A stretch of DNA of 64,000 nt from Lachnospiraceae bacterium UBA1721. Lineage in GTDB: Bacteria; Bacillota; Clostridia; Lachnospirales; Lachnospiraceae. Position 1 is the stretch's first letter. Each line of letters opens with the position of its first letter. Positions 40,492 through 51,200 of the stretch are shown in pieces. The translations under genes and the position numbers were made by a program. The notes beneath the pieces were generated by a model. The model was not told the origin of the DNA and searched no databases. It saw only the letters and a program-made list of their open reading frames with translations. The DNA lies in NCBI GenBank assembly GCA_002317155.1, contig DCIR01000012.1:41121-105120 (forward strand). Direction: 5' to 3'.

Positions 40492-43113
40492 CTATATACT
40501 GCCCCAGAAGTCCATAAGCCGGTCATAAACCGTATTAATTGACACTCTGGACGCGTTTATCCACTCTCTCGGGAACAGTTTATTGTAATTATTCTGCAAA
40601 AAACGCTCGTCAAGCAGGGCAATCACACCTCTATCCTGCTCTGTTCTGATAACTCGTCCCGCCGCCTGAAGTACTTTATTCATTCCCGGATAGCGATATG
40701 CGTAGTCAAATCCGCTGTCATCTTCCTCATCAAAGTGTTCCTTAAGCAATTCTCTCTCAAAACATACCTGAGGAAGTCCTGTTCCTATTATCACAGAACC
40801 TATCAGCCTATCCTCTTTTAAGTCAATTCCTTCGCTGAATATTCCTCCCAGTACACAGAATGCCGTAATATTCTCTCCCATATCAAACAATTCCAGGAAG
40901 TTTTCTCTATCAGCCTCAGACATAGTCTCCTGCTGTATTATGCACTCCTCATCACCCTTGGCAAACATTTCCTTGTAGATATCAAATATATTCCTCATAA
41001 ACGCATGTGAAGGGCAGAATATCATATAATTGCCTCTTTTTGCGTGCACAACCTCGTCCACATAGCCTGCAATACGTCTGTATTCTTCTTCAGACCGTCT
41101 CGTATACTTGCTGGTAACGTCCGATGCAAGCAAAATGGCACTATTCTTAGGATCAAACACAGATTTTGCATACACCTCGTAATCTGTTGGTTCTCCCCCC
41201 AGCAGCTTTTTATAATACTGTATCGGCAGGAACGTAGCTGAAAATAGAATCGTACTTCTGCCAAATTTCATGCACTCTTTTAGGTTCTGAGCAGGATTCA
41301 TGCAAAACAGCTTGACCATAAAACCACCGTCATCGTCCAGCTGTGAGTACATAGTATAATGCTCATCCATTATCTCGTAAGTCTGCAAGAAATGTGACAC
41401 TTCAAAGAAAAAGTCCAGCAAATCACTCATCACGTCAGGAGTATGCTGCTCTCTCTCCTCGAGATAATCACTCATAATCGCATATACTCTGTTGAGTGGT
41501 TTGACAAACCTATCTATCTCATAGAGCACCATATTGCGCTCACACTCGCGCTTCATCTCAAGCAAAGCCTTATTGCAACGCTCCAGCTGAGCAACCATCT
41601 GATCAGCGTATCCATTTCGCACAAATATGCTCTTACCACCGCGCTTTTTCTTGCCCGTACTCATATATAATGAATCCAGTTCATCATCATCAATACTGCC
41701 AAATCCGGCAGGAAGATCCTTGTGTTCAGCACCCTCTACATCGTTTGTATCGCCCGAATCTCCGCTCTTTTTAGTCAATTTATCGTCAACAATAACACCT
41801 GTTATATCAAGTGCCAGCTGTCCCTCAATCTGCTCTTTTTTACGTCCCGAAGTCTCAGCAAGAATAGTCTGCTTAATACTTCTTCTAAGCTCCATGAACT
41901 GTTCCTTGAACAACACAGCGCTATACATATCTCTGCCTCGCTCCAGCAGATTATGTGCTTCATCTATCAGGAAAATATTCTCTCCGTCAGCTGCACCGTC
42001 TCCAAAAAATCTCTGAAGCCTAGCATGTGGATCAAATAAATAGTTATAGTCGCACACTATTCCGTCTGCAAAAAGACTCGCATCCAGGGTAAGTTCAAAT
42101 GGGCAAACCTTATACTTATGCGCATATTCCTCGATGACATCGCGCGTAAGCACCTCATTTTCTCCAAGCAGAGCATACAATGCTTCATTTATTCTGTCAT
42201 AATGCCCTGCCGCATACTCGCAATTTTCAGGATTACAGTCCTTAACCTCGCAAAAGCATATCTTTTCCTTCGCAGTGATTACTACGCTCCTGAACTTCAG
42301 TCCACGCTCTCTGAGCAGACTGAAAGCATCACTGGCAACAGTGCGTGTGATCGTTTTCGCAGTAAGATAGAACAACCTCTCCGCCTTACCTACACCTATT
42401 GCCTTGATTGCCGGGAAAATAGTAGTTATAGTTTTACCTACCCCCGTAGGCGCCTCCAGGAAGAGCTTACGCTTATCATTTATTGTCTGATAGACCTGAA
42501 CGGCCAATTCCCTCTGTCCGGGGCGATATTCAAACGGGAATTCCAATTCTGCCGCAGACTCACTTCTTTCCTTATACTGCCTGCATTTGAGCATACACCA
42601 CTTATCATACTCATCTACCAGACCAAGGAACCATTTCTCCAGATCATCAAATACCTGTTCATCATAAAAATATCTGATTTCCTCAGTCTCCATATTGCAG
42701 TAAGTCAGTCTGATTTTAACAGTCTCCGGCTTCATCTCTCGTGCATACATATAGGCATAACATTTTGCCTGCGCCAAATGAACAAATACAGGTTCCTTCA
42801 TCTTGTCCAGACGCCTGTATGTACCCTTTATCTCATCAATGGTGATGCCCTCTGCATTGGTTATCACTCCGTCGGCGCGTCCCTCAATCATCAATGAATA
42901 CTGCGGCTTTGAGCATACAAAAAACAGAGGAACCTCGGCCGCATAATCCGGGCCCATTTTCCCCTGTATCATCCTGTGAATTCTGCTTCCCTCCTGCATG
43001 GCAGCAAGCTCACCACCGCCACCATGGCGGTTATCTATATCTCCGCCCCGCAGAAGGAATTCGACCAATCCACGTACCGATATATGTATCTGATAAGTAT
43101 TCTCCGTTTCCAA
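40492..43113 (-). CDS. XPD/DinG-type Fe-S DNA helicase with N-terminal RecB-like nuclease domain, 873 aa
   Basis: Residues 1-190 carry the RecB/Cas4 nuclease signature: GSRIH with His46, Asp81, the E94-x-K96 motif in DEIKG, and QAKCY (Q115, Y119). The helicase follows: Walker A in APTGVGKT (about 221-228), an iron-sulphur cysteine set (C286/C288, C293, C298, C337), DEAH at 384-387, and motif VI in QAAGRVIRTEQDRG. This is the layout of damage-linked 5'-3' helicases fused to a nuclease, acting in DNA repair. The start is TTG, 8 bases after the stop of the upstream membrane gene, so translation is probably coupled. Confidence 0.92.
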   Translation of the reverse strand: METENTYQIHISVRGLVEFLLRGGDIDNRHGGGGELAAMQEGSRIHRMIQGKMGPDYAAEVPLFFVCSKPQYSLMIEGRADGVITNAEGITIDEIKGTYRRLDKMKEPVFVHLAQAKCYAYMYAREMKPETVKIRLTYCNMETEEIRYFYDEQVFDDLEKWFLGLVDEYDKWCMLKCRQYKERSESAAELEFPFEYRPGQRELAVQVYQTINDKRKLFLEAPTGVGKTITTIFPAIKAIGVGKAERLFYLTAKTITRTVASDAFSLLRERGLKFRSVVITAKEKICFCEVKDCNPENCEYAAGHYDRINEALYALLGENEVLTRDVIEEYAHKYKVCPFELTLDASLFADGIVCDYNYLFDPHARLQRFFGDGAADGENIFLIDEAHNLLERGRDMYSAVLFKEQFMELRRSIKQTILAETSGRKKEQIEGQLALDITGVIVDDKLTKKSGDSGDTNDVEGAEHKDLPAGFGSIDDDELDSLYMSTGKKKRGGKSIFVRNGYADQMVAQLERCNKALLEMKRECERNMVLYEIDRFVKPLNRVYAIMSDYLEEREQHTPDVMSDLLDFFFEVSHFLQTYEIMDEHYTMYSQLDDDGGFMVKLFCMNPAQNLKECMKFGRSTILFSATFLPIQYYKKLLGGEPTDYEVYAKSVFDPKNSAILLASDVTSKYTRRSEEEYRRIAGYVDEVVHAKRGNYMIFCPSHAFMRNIFDIYKEMFAKGDEECIIQQETMSEADRENFLELFDMGENITAFCVLGGIFSEGIDLKEDRLIGSVIIGTGLPQVCFERELLKEHFDEEDDSGFDYAYRYPGMNKVLQAAGRVIRTEQDRGVIALLDERFLQNNYNKLFPREWINASRVSINTVYDRLMDFWGSI

Positions 43114-43121
43114 TTTATAGC

Positions 43122-45269
43122 CTATTCCTCAGCCGTCACATCCGCCGCAACGAGTACCGCATACTTGCGATTTACAAAAGTTATCTCGTAACCGGCCTGC
43201 TCAAAATATCCAGTCAAAAGCTTCCATTTTCCGTTATCAAGAATCTCTGATGCCTCTTTTCTGATACTCTCATCAAGGCTTTCATCCTGCACTATTTTTT
43301 CAGCATTATCCAAATCTATATAATCAACGTACTTGGCATCAATAATAACAACAGGATATGCATTTTTTCTGCTCAATAACGATTCTGTAGCGTCTTCGTC
43401 AGCTTCATCATTAATATTATCTTTTATTACATTAGGAATTCCCGTAATTGTCGCAGCCGCACTTTGACTAATCGCTTCCTCAGCTTCGTTTACGGTTTTT
43501 TCAAGATCTTGCGCCAATATAGCTTCGTTATATGAATCAAGATCAATCCAGGGATTAAATGCTGCCGGCATCTGCAAATAGAAAGACAACGCCGGAATAT
43601 TACCGTATGTTATCAATTCATTTTCCTGCAGGCCTTCTGATTGAATATAACCGTAGAGCTCAGCATAATTGCTGGCTTTATCATAATTCATTCTTATACC
43701 CTTCACTGTGCTATCGACGCTCACGGTATAATATGTATCCCATGCGTTATTAGCCTCAGTGAATACAAACGCATGTCCAAAAAGCGTAATCTGGACAATG
43801 CACAGCGCATAAAATACGCATATCACTGCCTTAACGGGGAACAGTGACACATAGCTCAATGCCACTTCATAATTTTTTCTGCGCTTGTTGTTTTCTCTGA
43901 CTATCAGCGGATTATTGAAGTTATAACGGCTTATTCCTTCCCCATCTCTGACACTCAGCATCGTCCACAGACTGTACAAAAGAATGGGTGCTATGAGGAA
44001 CTGGTTGTTTATAACAGGGAAAATACCGGTATTGCTTCCGATTGGCGTTATCAAAATTACAATGAGAACCAGACCATTTATCAGACGCGTTTCCAACGTA
44101 TTCCCGGGCTTGAATATCTGAATAATACAAGCAATTACGGATACAAGTATCAGCACCGCACAGGGAAGAAGGATCTGACCATATTCACCGTAGTGTCCAA
44201 ACGAAAAATCCTTCCTATAGAGCCAATAAATAGCCCCCAAAGCAAACACGCCGGAGATGACATATGCCCATCCCAGGAAATTGAAGTTCTTTCCAAACAA
44301 TCCGCCGGTATGTTCTTTTCTGCCATACTGAATATCAAGATGCTTGGCAAGTGCACATACAAGGATTCCGCCTATTGCAAACACACACAGTCTGCTGAAC
44401 CAATACCCCGCCTCCTTATACCAGTTGATAAGTCCGCGAATCATCGACATAGCACTGTAATCAGATGCCTCATCCGTCATTGCAAAGAGTCTGGTAATAG
44501 CCTTAAAATATGCGCCGAAACCATATTGGATTCCGAAGAATAAAAGCATTCCTCCGACAGAAGTTGCATATCCACCGATACACATCAATGTACGAATAAG
44601 TGATCTATTAAATCCATTCTTACGCTCTCTTTTTCTAAGCGTACCTGTCTCCGTCTTAGCCTTGGCTTCTGTCTCCAAAATTCCGTACACCCACACTGCA
44701 AAAATGAGCACGACCTCAGGAAGATTGGAAAATCTGACAAATACGTTAAGTCCCAGGAACACACCTGCAAAATACAGGCAATGCTTGCGTTTTTTATGCA
44801 ATCCAAAATACAGACATATAACTGTAATCATCAGGAACAAATATGTCATGTAATTATACAGAAGAGCTGTCGGGCACCAGCAAAGACTGATTGCCATATA
44901 TTCTCCCACAAATGATATTGATTTGGGCAATTTGATTATTCTGGTACAGAACATATACGCCATAATGGCGAGAAGCGATATCATAAGAGCCGTATAGAAA
45001 TTCAATCCCAATACAGTCTTACCAAATGGCAGAATTGACATAAGATGTCCTAAACCATTTGCCAGATAGGTCGAAAAAAACCACATCGAATCCATGGAAT
45101 CCAGTCCCATATACTCAAAATTGGCATAGTTATATCCTGTATCCCAAAGGTCCAGTCCGACATGGATATGTCTGAGCGGATAAAGAGCCATAAAGAGCAC
45201 CATAAGTGCCTCTATGGTTCTTCGCAAATATGGATGTTTTTTAAAGTAATCATCTAATCGGTTAAGCAT
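43122..45269 (-). CDS. Multi-pass GT-C-like membrane glycosyltransferase, 715 aa
   Basis: About eleven hydrophobic segments and a C-terminal extracytoplasmic domain of about 200 residues. The first external loop has LDLWDTGYNYANFEYMG, the acidic DxWD pattern of GT-C transferases that use lipid-linked sugars. The length and layout fit a cell-surface polysaccharide or glycan assembly enzyme, but the donor and acceptor are unknown. The gene begins 3 bases after the acyltransferase stop and ends 8 bases before the nuclease-helicase start; the first link is functional, the second may be only positional. Confidence 0.72.
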   Translation of the reverse strand: MLNRLDDYFKKHPYLRRTIEALMVLFMALYPLRHIHVGLDLWDTGYNYANFEYMGLDSMDSMWFFSTYLANGLGHLMSILPFGKTVLGLNFYTALMISLLAIMAYMFCTRIIKLPKSISFVGEYMAISLCWCPTALLYNYMTYLFLMITVICLYFGLHKKRKHCLYFAGVFLGLNVFVRFSNLPEVVLIFAVWVYGILETEAKAKTETGTLRKRERKNGFNRSLIRTLMCIGGYATSVGGMLLFFGIQYGFGAYFKAITRLFAMTDEASDYSAMSMIRGLINWYKEAGYWFSRLCVFAIGGILVCALAKHLDIQYGRKEHTGGLFGKNFNFLGWAYVISGVFALGAIYWLYRKDFSFGHYGEYGQILLPCAVLILVSVIACIIQIFKPGNTLETRLINGLVLIVILITPIGSNTGIFPVINNQFLIAPILLYSLWTMLSVRDGEGISRYNFNNPLIVRENNKRRKNYEVALSYVSLFPVKAVICVFYALCIVQITLFGHAFVFTEANNAWDTYYTVSVDSTVKGIRMNYDKASNYAELYGYIQSEGLQENELITYGNIPALSFYLQMPAAFNPWIDLDSYNEAILAQDLEKTVNEAEEAISQSAAATITGIPNVIKDNINDEADEDATESLLSRKNAYPVVIIDAKYVDYIDLDNAEKIVQDESLDESIRKEASEILDNGKWKLLTGYFEQAGYEITFVNRKYAVLVAADVTAEE

Positions 45270-45272
45270 TCT

Positions 45273-46463
45273 TTATTTATCACCACAAATTTTGTCTGCG
45301 AAAACTCTATCCACGCATTCAATCTTTTCAACCAGTAACTTATAAGGCTTAATACATTTAAGCCCCTTATAAATCAAGCCAAACAATCTGCTACGAATAA
45401 ATTCAACAATAACACCTGTTATGAATACGCACACAGCTGCTAGAACAGTATAACCCACAAGTCCGAGAACATTGTCCACTTTGGTACATCCGAACCATTC
45501 CTGCCACATATATCTCACTGCTACATTCTCATGAAGCAAATATACTCCCAAGGTCAGTGGCGCTATAAAAATAACAATCTTACTCATGACATTTACTTTA
45601 TGAGACTTATTATCATTTTCCTTCAGACTGTATTTAGGGATAAATAAACCAAAAAGACCTAGCGCTCCTAAGAACGGGAATATATGGTTATAATGCATTG
45701 ACACTCTGCTCACATATTCAAGTGCACCTGTCATCATTCCCACCTTGCCTATAGCAAGAATCTCCGCGAGGCTACCGCACATTCCTATAACCATCATCAC
45801 TGCAGAGCTCTTTTTGTTAATAAACTTAGGCTCATAGCGTCTGATATATGCTGCCACGAGGAACATAATCGCATACCATAAAAAGTCGTATCCCTCACCA
45901 TCCATTTCGAGCTTAAAAGGAAGTACCGACTTAAGCACACAAATAACTAGTAAAAGCATTATCACAGCAACCCTGTGCTGAACCTCACTCATCTTTCTGA
46001 CAGCCATGCCCAACAGCGGAAGAAGAAGATAAAAATAAACATATGCGGTCATAAACCAGTAATGACCCATTGATACCGGCAGACCTAACGTAAGTAATCT
46101 GTATGTATCAAGCTCATCTCTGGGTGCCAAACCTGTCAGATAAGCAAGCATGCCTATTCCGAAAGAATATGTCCACAACTGTATATACAATGAAATCAGT
46201 CTGCTCAGCTTAAAATGGGACTCGCACAAAAAATAACCGCTGATAAGCATATATACGTTTACCGCAACGATACATATTGCTTCAATGGTCCATTCTGCTA
46301 TTCCTAACAGACTCCATGATTCAGCCTTCATCATATCAGGGAGCAAATCTCCCTTGCCGAGGAAATGAAGCACGACGACCATCATCATCGCAATACAACG
46401 AAGGACATCCAGTCCCACACTGCGCTGCTTCTTATTCAATTTGACAATTGATTTGTTTGACAT
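45273..46463 (-). CDS. Membrane O-acyltransferase (acyltransferase family 3)
   Basis: Ten or more membrane helices with the family start GLDVLRCIAMMMVVVLHF, containing the R and H residues thought to be catalytic, and the FWFMTAYVYFYLLLPLL-type segment. Family members transfer acetyl or succinyl groups to surface glycans. The frame opens at 46484; the ATG at 46463 has GAGAGG six bases upstream and is preferred. It is cotranscribed with the GT-C protein, suggesting both decorate the same glycan. Confidence 0.88.
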   Translation of the reverse strand: MSNKSIVKLNKKQRSVGLDVLRCIAMMMVVVLHFLGKGDLLPDMMKAESWSLLGIAEWTIEAICIVAVNVYMLISGYFLCESHFKLSRLISLYIQLWTYSFGIGMLAYLTGLAPRDELDTYRLLTLGLPVSMGHYWFMTAYVYFYLLLPLLGMAVRKMSEVQHRVAVIMLLLVICVLKSVLPFKLEMDGEGYDFLWYAIMFLVAAYIRRYEPKFINKKSSAVMMVIGMCGSLAEILAIGKVGMMTGALEYVSRVSMHYNHIFPFLGALGLFGLFIPKYSLKENDNKSHKVNVMSKIVIFIAPLTLGVYLLHENVAVRYMWQEWFGCTKVDNVLGLVGYTVLAAVCVFITGVIVEFIRSRLFGLIYKGLKCIKPYKLLVEKIECVDRVFADKICGDK

Positions 46464-46602
46464 AGCCATCCTCTCGCATCGCATAATAAACGCATTATCT
46501 GTTATATTTTACCACAAATACACATCATTTTGAATACCAAGCTATTTTTCAGCATTTTTCAAAAAAGAGATTGTCCCGGGAAAAGATGATTTCTTATCTC
46601 AT

Positions 46603-46631
46603 AAAAAATGGCGGAGCTCTTCACTCCGCCA
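46603..46631 (-). terminator. Terminator of gltB-gltD
   Basis: A perfect 8-bp stem, TGGCGGAG/CTCCGCCA (46609-46616 with 46624-46631), is followed on the minus strand by six U. It lies 25 bases after the gltD stop. Confidence 0.88.
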
Positions 46632-46656
46632 CTTCAAATCATTCTTTTATTGTGAA

Positions 46657-48141
46657 TTACAGATTTGAGTAACCCATAAGGCTCTCATCAACCTCTCTTG
46701 CGCAGTCACGACCTTCTCTGATCGCCCATACAACAAGAGACTGTCCTCTGTGCATATCACCGGTGACAAATACATTGTCAACTGATGTAGCAAACTTACC
46801 TGAACCGGTCTTAACATTAGTTCTCTCAGTTACTTCTACTCCAAATGCATCGGTAACATACTTCTGTGCTCCGAGGAATCCTGCTGCAATGAGACAAATC
46901 TGAGCAGGTATCTCCTTCTCGCTTCCTGCAATCTCAACCATATTCATGCGGCCTGTAGCTGCATCCTTCTCCCAGCTAAGTTCAACAACCTTAACAGCCT
47001 TAAGATTGCCCTTCTTATCCTTGATGAACTCCTTAACGGTGGTGCAATACATTCTGGGATCATGACCATAGAGAGCAATAGCCTCCTCATGACCGTAGTC
47101 TGTCTTGCATACCTTGGGCCATTCAGGCCAAGGATTATTCTCTGCACGCTTATCGGGAGCCTTGGGCATCATCTCAAGAAGAGTAACGCTCTTTGCACCA
47201 TGTCTGATAGAAGTACCAAGGCAGTCATTACCGGTATCACCACCACCGATGATTACGACATCCTTGCCCTTGGTTTCAATATATGCCTTATCTGAGAAAT
47301 TAGAATCGAGAAGACTCTTGGTATTTCTGGTAAGGAAATCAACTGCAAAATAGATTCCTTCAGCATCTCTTCCGGGTGCTTTGATATCTCTGGGATTAGA
47401 AGCACCGCAGGCAAGTACTACACGATCGAAATCGTGAAGAAGCTTCGAAGCCTTAACATCTTTTCCGATGTCTGTATTGGTTACAAAAGTAACACCTTCA
47501 GCCTTCATAACATCTATTTTTCTGTCAATAATATGCTTCTCAAGCTTCATATTGGGAATACCGTACATGAGAAGTCCACCGACTCTGTCAGCACGCTCGT
47601 ATACAGTAACACTGTGTCCGCGCTTATTGAGCTGATCTGCAACAGCAAGACCTGAAGGTCCACTTCCTATTACAGCTACACTCTTGCCGGTTCTAACTGA
47701 AGGAGGATTGGGCGCTGCATAGCCTTCAGCGTAAGCGTTCTCAATAATAGCATATTCATTTTCCTTGGTAGCAACAGGGTCTCCGTTGAGTCCGCAGGTA
47801 CAAGCGCACTCGCAAAGACCGGGACATACTCTTGAAGTAAACTCAGGGAAATTGCTGGTCTTCTTCAGTCTGTAATAAGCCTGTCTCCAGTTGCCGTTAT
47901 ATACAAGATCATTCCACTCGGGAATCAAATTGTTAAGAGGACATCCGCTTGTCATTCCGCAGATCATCATTCCTGCCTGGCAAAACGGTACACCACAGTC
48001 CATACATCTTGCACCCTGAAGCTGCTGCTTCTCCTTGGGAAGATGCTCATGAAATTCATTAAAATGATTAATTCTGCTAAGAGGAGCCTCGTCCTTACTT
48101 ACTTCCCTTTTATATTCCATAAATCCGGTAGGTTTACCCAT
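46657..48141 (-). CDS. gltD: Glutamate synthase small subunit
   Basis: NADPH-oxidising beta subunit that feeds electrons to GltB for glutamate formation from glutamine and 2-oxoglutarate. The N-terminal Fe-S domain has CMDCGVPFC, CGMTSGCPL and RVCPGLCECAC. Then come the FAD site (GSGPSGLAVADQL) and the NADPH site (GGGDTGNDCLGTS), ending with GDMHRGQSLVVWAI. The length of 494 aa is normal. AAGGAG precedes the ATG. It follows gltB after a gap filled with three hairpins. Confidence 0.96.
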   Translation of the reverse strand: MGKPTGFMEYKREVSKDEAPLSRINHFNEFHEHLPKEKQQLQGARCMDCGVPFCQAGMMICGMTSGCPLNNLIPEWNDLVYNGNWRQAYYRLKKTSNFPEFTSRVCPGLCECACTCGLNGDPVATKENEYAIIENAYAEGYAAPNPPSVRTGKSVAVIGSGPSGLAVADQLNKRGHSVTVYERADRVGGLLMYGIPNMKLEKHIIDRKIDVMKAEGVTFVTNTDIGKDVKASKLLHDFDRVVLACGASNPRDIKAPGRDAEGIYFAVDFLTRNTKSLLDSNFSDKAYIETKGKDVVIIGGGDTGNDCLGTSIRHGAKSVTLLEMMPKAPDKRAENNPWPEWPKVCKTDYGHEEAIALYGHDPRMYCTTVKEFIKDKKGNLKAVKVVELSWEKDAATGRMNMVEIAGSEKEIPAQICLIAAGFLGAQKYVTDAFGVEVTERTNVKTGSGKFATSVDNVFVTGDMHRGQSLVVWAIREGRDCAREVDESLMGYSNL

Positions 48142-48180
48142 ATCATTATCTCCTTATCATAATATCCCTATAGCCTCTCA

Positions 48181-48247
48181 CATTTCGCCCCCAAGCGAAA
48201 TGCTGTCGGCATAGCACTTCGTGCTATCCAGAATTTCTTCGAAATTC
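48181..48247 (-). promoter_or_regulatory. Three consecutive hairpins between gltB and gltD
   Basis: Hairpin 1 at 48181-48202 (8-bp stem CATTTCGC), hairpin 2 at 48211-48227 (7-bp stem ATAGCAC, loop TTC) and hairpin 3 at 48231-48247 (7-bp stem GAATTTC, loop TTC) all have perfect stems. None is followed by a U-run, so they do not look like terminators. In transcript order hairpin 3 begins five bases after the gltB stop. RNA processing or stabilisation of the gltB mRNA is the likeliest role. Confidence 0.7.
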
Positions 48248-48251
48248 CGGG

Positions 48252-51200
48252 TTACTTTCTCGTGTTAGCGTAGAAGGCTTCAATCTGTGCCTGCTCGGCT
48301 GAGAGACCCTTCTCTTCCATCTGAACGATTGTGCTGAGCACTCTCGCGTAATCATAAGGGATAATCTTCTTGAACTTAGGAACAAACTCATCAAAGTTAT
48401 TAAGGATTTCCTTACCCTTGCTTGAGTTGGTCTGAGCTACATGCTCCTGAATCATTGTCTTGAGTTCAAGAATATCGTATTTATTTGATAATACAGTAGA
48501 TGAAACCATTTCCTTATTAAGGTGCTTGTAGAGATCGTTGTGCTCATCAAGTACATAAGCGATACCACCGCTCATACCTGCTGCAAAGTTCTTACCGGTT
48601 GTACCAAGTACTGCTACACGCCCACCGGTCATGTACTCACATCCATGATCACCAACACCTTCTACTACAGCATACGCACCTGAGTTACGTACACAGAAAC
48701 GCTCACCGGCTACACCGTTGATAAATGCCTTACCGCTTGTTGCACCATAAAGAGCTACGTTACCGATAATGATATTCTCTTCAGGCTTAAACTTACTTCC
48801 CTTAGGAGGATATACAATCAGCTTACCGCCTGAAAGACCCTTACCGAAGTAGTCATTTGAATCACCCACAAGCTCAAGTGTAAGTCCCTTGGGAATAAAT
48901 GCACCGAATGACTGTCCACCGGCACCGTTACAAAGAATATGATAAGTATCTTCAGCAACATCATCGCCAAGTCTCTTTGTAATCTCACTACCAAGAATGG
49001 TACCGAAGCTTCTGTCTGTATTAACTACATCAACTTCGATTGACTTCTTCTGCTTATTTGTAATTGCCTTATCAAGTGACTTGAGAAGAACCTTCTCATC
49101 TATGGTCTTTTCAAGTTCAAAATCATATACCTGATTAGGATCGAAGGTAAACTTCATATCCTTTCCTTCATAAGGATTGTTAAGGATAACACTGATATCT
49201 ACCTTTGACTGCTTGTCATTAAGATCCTTTCTCATCTTGAGAAGCTCTGTATGACCTACAAGCTCGTCTACGGTTTTTACACCAAACTTAGCCATGTACT
49301 CACGAAGTTCCTGAGCGATAAACTTCATAAAGTTCTCTACATACTCAGGCTTACCCTTGAAGTTCTTACGAAGCTCAGGGTTCTGTGTAGCTACACCTAC
49401 AGGGCAGGTATCGAGGTTACATACTCTCATCATTACACAACCCATGGTTACGAGAGGAGCGGTAGCAAAGCCAAACTCTTCTGCTCCAAGAATTGCTGCG
49501 ATTGCAACATCGCGGCCGCTCATGAGCTTACCGTCTGTCTCGATACGGACCTTATTTCTGAGGCCGTTCTGAATAAGTGTCTGATGTGTCTCTGCAAGTC
49601 CAAGCTCCCAAGGAAGTCCTGCATTGTGAATAGAGCTTCTGGGCGCTGCACCGGTACCTCCGTCATAACCACTTACGAGGATTACCTGCGCTCCTGCCTT
49701 AGCAACACCTGCTGCGACTGTACCTACACCTGCTTCAGATACAAGCTTTACAGAGATTCTTGCATCCTTATTAGAATTCTTAAGGTCATAGATAAGCTGT
49801 GCAAGGTCTTCGATTGAATAAATATCATGATGAGGCGGAGGTGAGATCAAAGATACGCCGGGTGTTGAATGACGTGTCTTTGCAATCCAAGGATAAACCT
49901 TTCCTCCGGGAAGATGTCCACCTTCACCGGGCTTAGCTCCCTGTGCCATCTTAATCTGAAGCTCCTGTGCGCTTACAAGATAGTGGCTTGTTACACCAAA
50001 TCTACCTGATGCTACCTGCTTGATAGCAGAGCAACGATTAAGTCCGTCAGCGCCTACAGTCATACGCTCATAATCTTCACCACCTTCACCGGAATTACTC
50101 TTACCGTGAAGTCTGTTCATGGCAATTGCCATTGTCTCATGAGCTTCCTTTGAAATTGAACCGTAGCTCATTGCACCTGTCTTAAATCTGGTAACAATTG
50201 ATTCAACAGATTCAACTTCATTAATATCAATACCCTTCTCAGGGAAATTGAACTCCATAAGTCCTCTGAGATTCTTAACTGAATTCTCATCGTTAACAAG
50301 TGCGGTATACTGCTTGAACATCTCGTAATCGCCGCGCTTGGTTGACTCCTGCAGCATATGGATGGTGGCAGGATTGTAAAGGTGCTCGTCAGCACCGCTT
50401 CTCATCTTATGATGTCCGGGGCTGTTGAGTGTAAGATCATTTCCGAGTCCAAGAGGATCGAACGCCTGTGAATGAAGCAGATCAACCTGATTCTCAATAT
50501 CCTTAAGACTCATACCGCCGATTCTGCATACAGTATTGCAGAAATACTTGCTGATAACGTCCTGATCAAGACCGATTGCTTCAAAAATCTGTGATCCCTG
50601 ATATGACTGGATAGTGCTGATACCCATCTTTGAAGCGATCTTAACGATACCGTGAAGTACTGCATTGTTATAATCGTTAACTGCTGCATAGTAGTCCTTG
50701 TCGAGCATATGATTCTCGATAAGTTCCTTAATAGAATCCTGTGCAAGATAAGGGTTAACCGCACAAGCACCATAGCCGAGAAGGGTTGCAAAATGATGTA
50801 CTTCTCTGGGCTCACCGGTCTCAACGATGATAGCAAGACGGGTTCTCTTCTTGGTGCGTACGAGATACTGGTTAAGTGCTGATACTGCAAGAAGTGAAGG
50901 AATCGCTACATGGTTCTCATCTACTCCTCTGTCTGAAAGGATGAGGATGTTTGCGCCGTCTCTGTATGCTCTGTCAGCCTCTACGAAAAGTCTGTCGATA
51001 GCCTTCTCAAGGCTTGTGTTCTTATAATAAATGATCGGAACAACCTCAACCTTGAAGCCTTCCTTATTCATCATCTTAATCTTTAAGATGTCAGTATTGG
51101 TAAGAATAGGATTATTAATCTTAAGTACGTTACAGTTCTCTGCCTTCTCCTCAAGAATATTTCCTTCGGGTCCTACATATACTGTTGTAGAAGTAACTAC

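Noticed and set aside
42118..42897. 259-codon plus-strand open frame
   Set aside because: It lies wholly inside the nuclease-helicase gene, whose motifs are unmistakable, and has no ribosome site.
49251..49817. 188-codon plus-strand open frame
   Set aside because: It is antisense to gltB, which is complete and conserved throughout.
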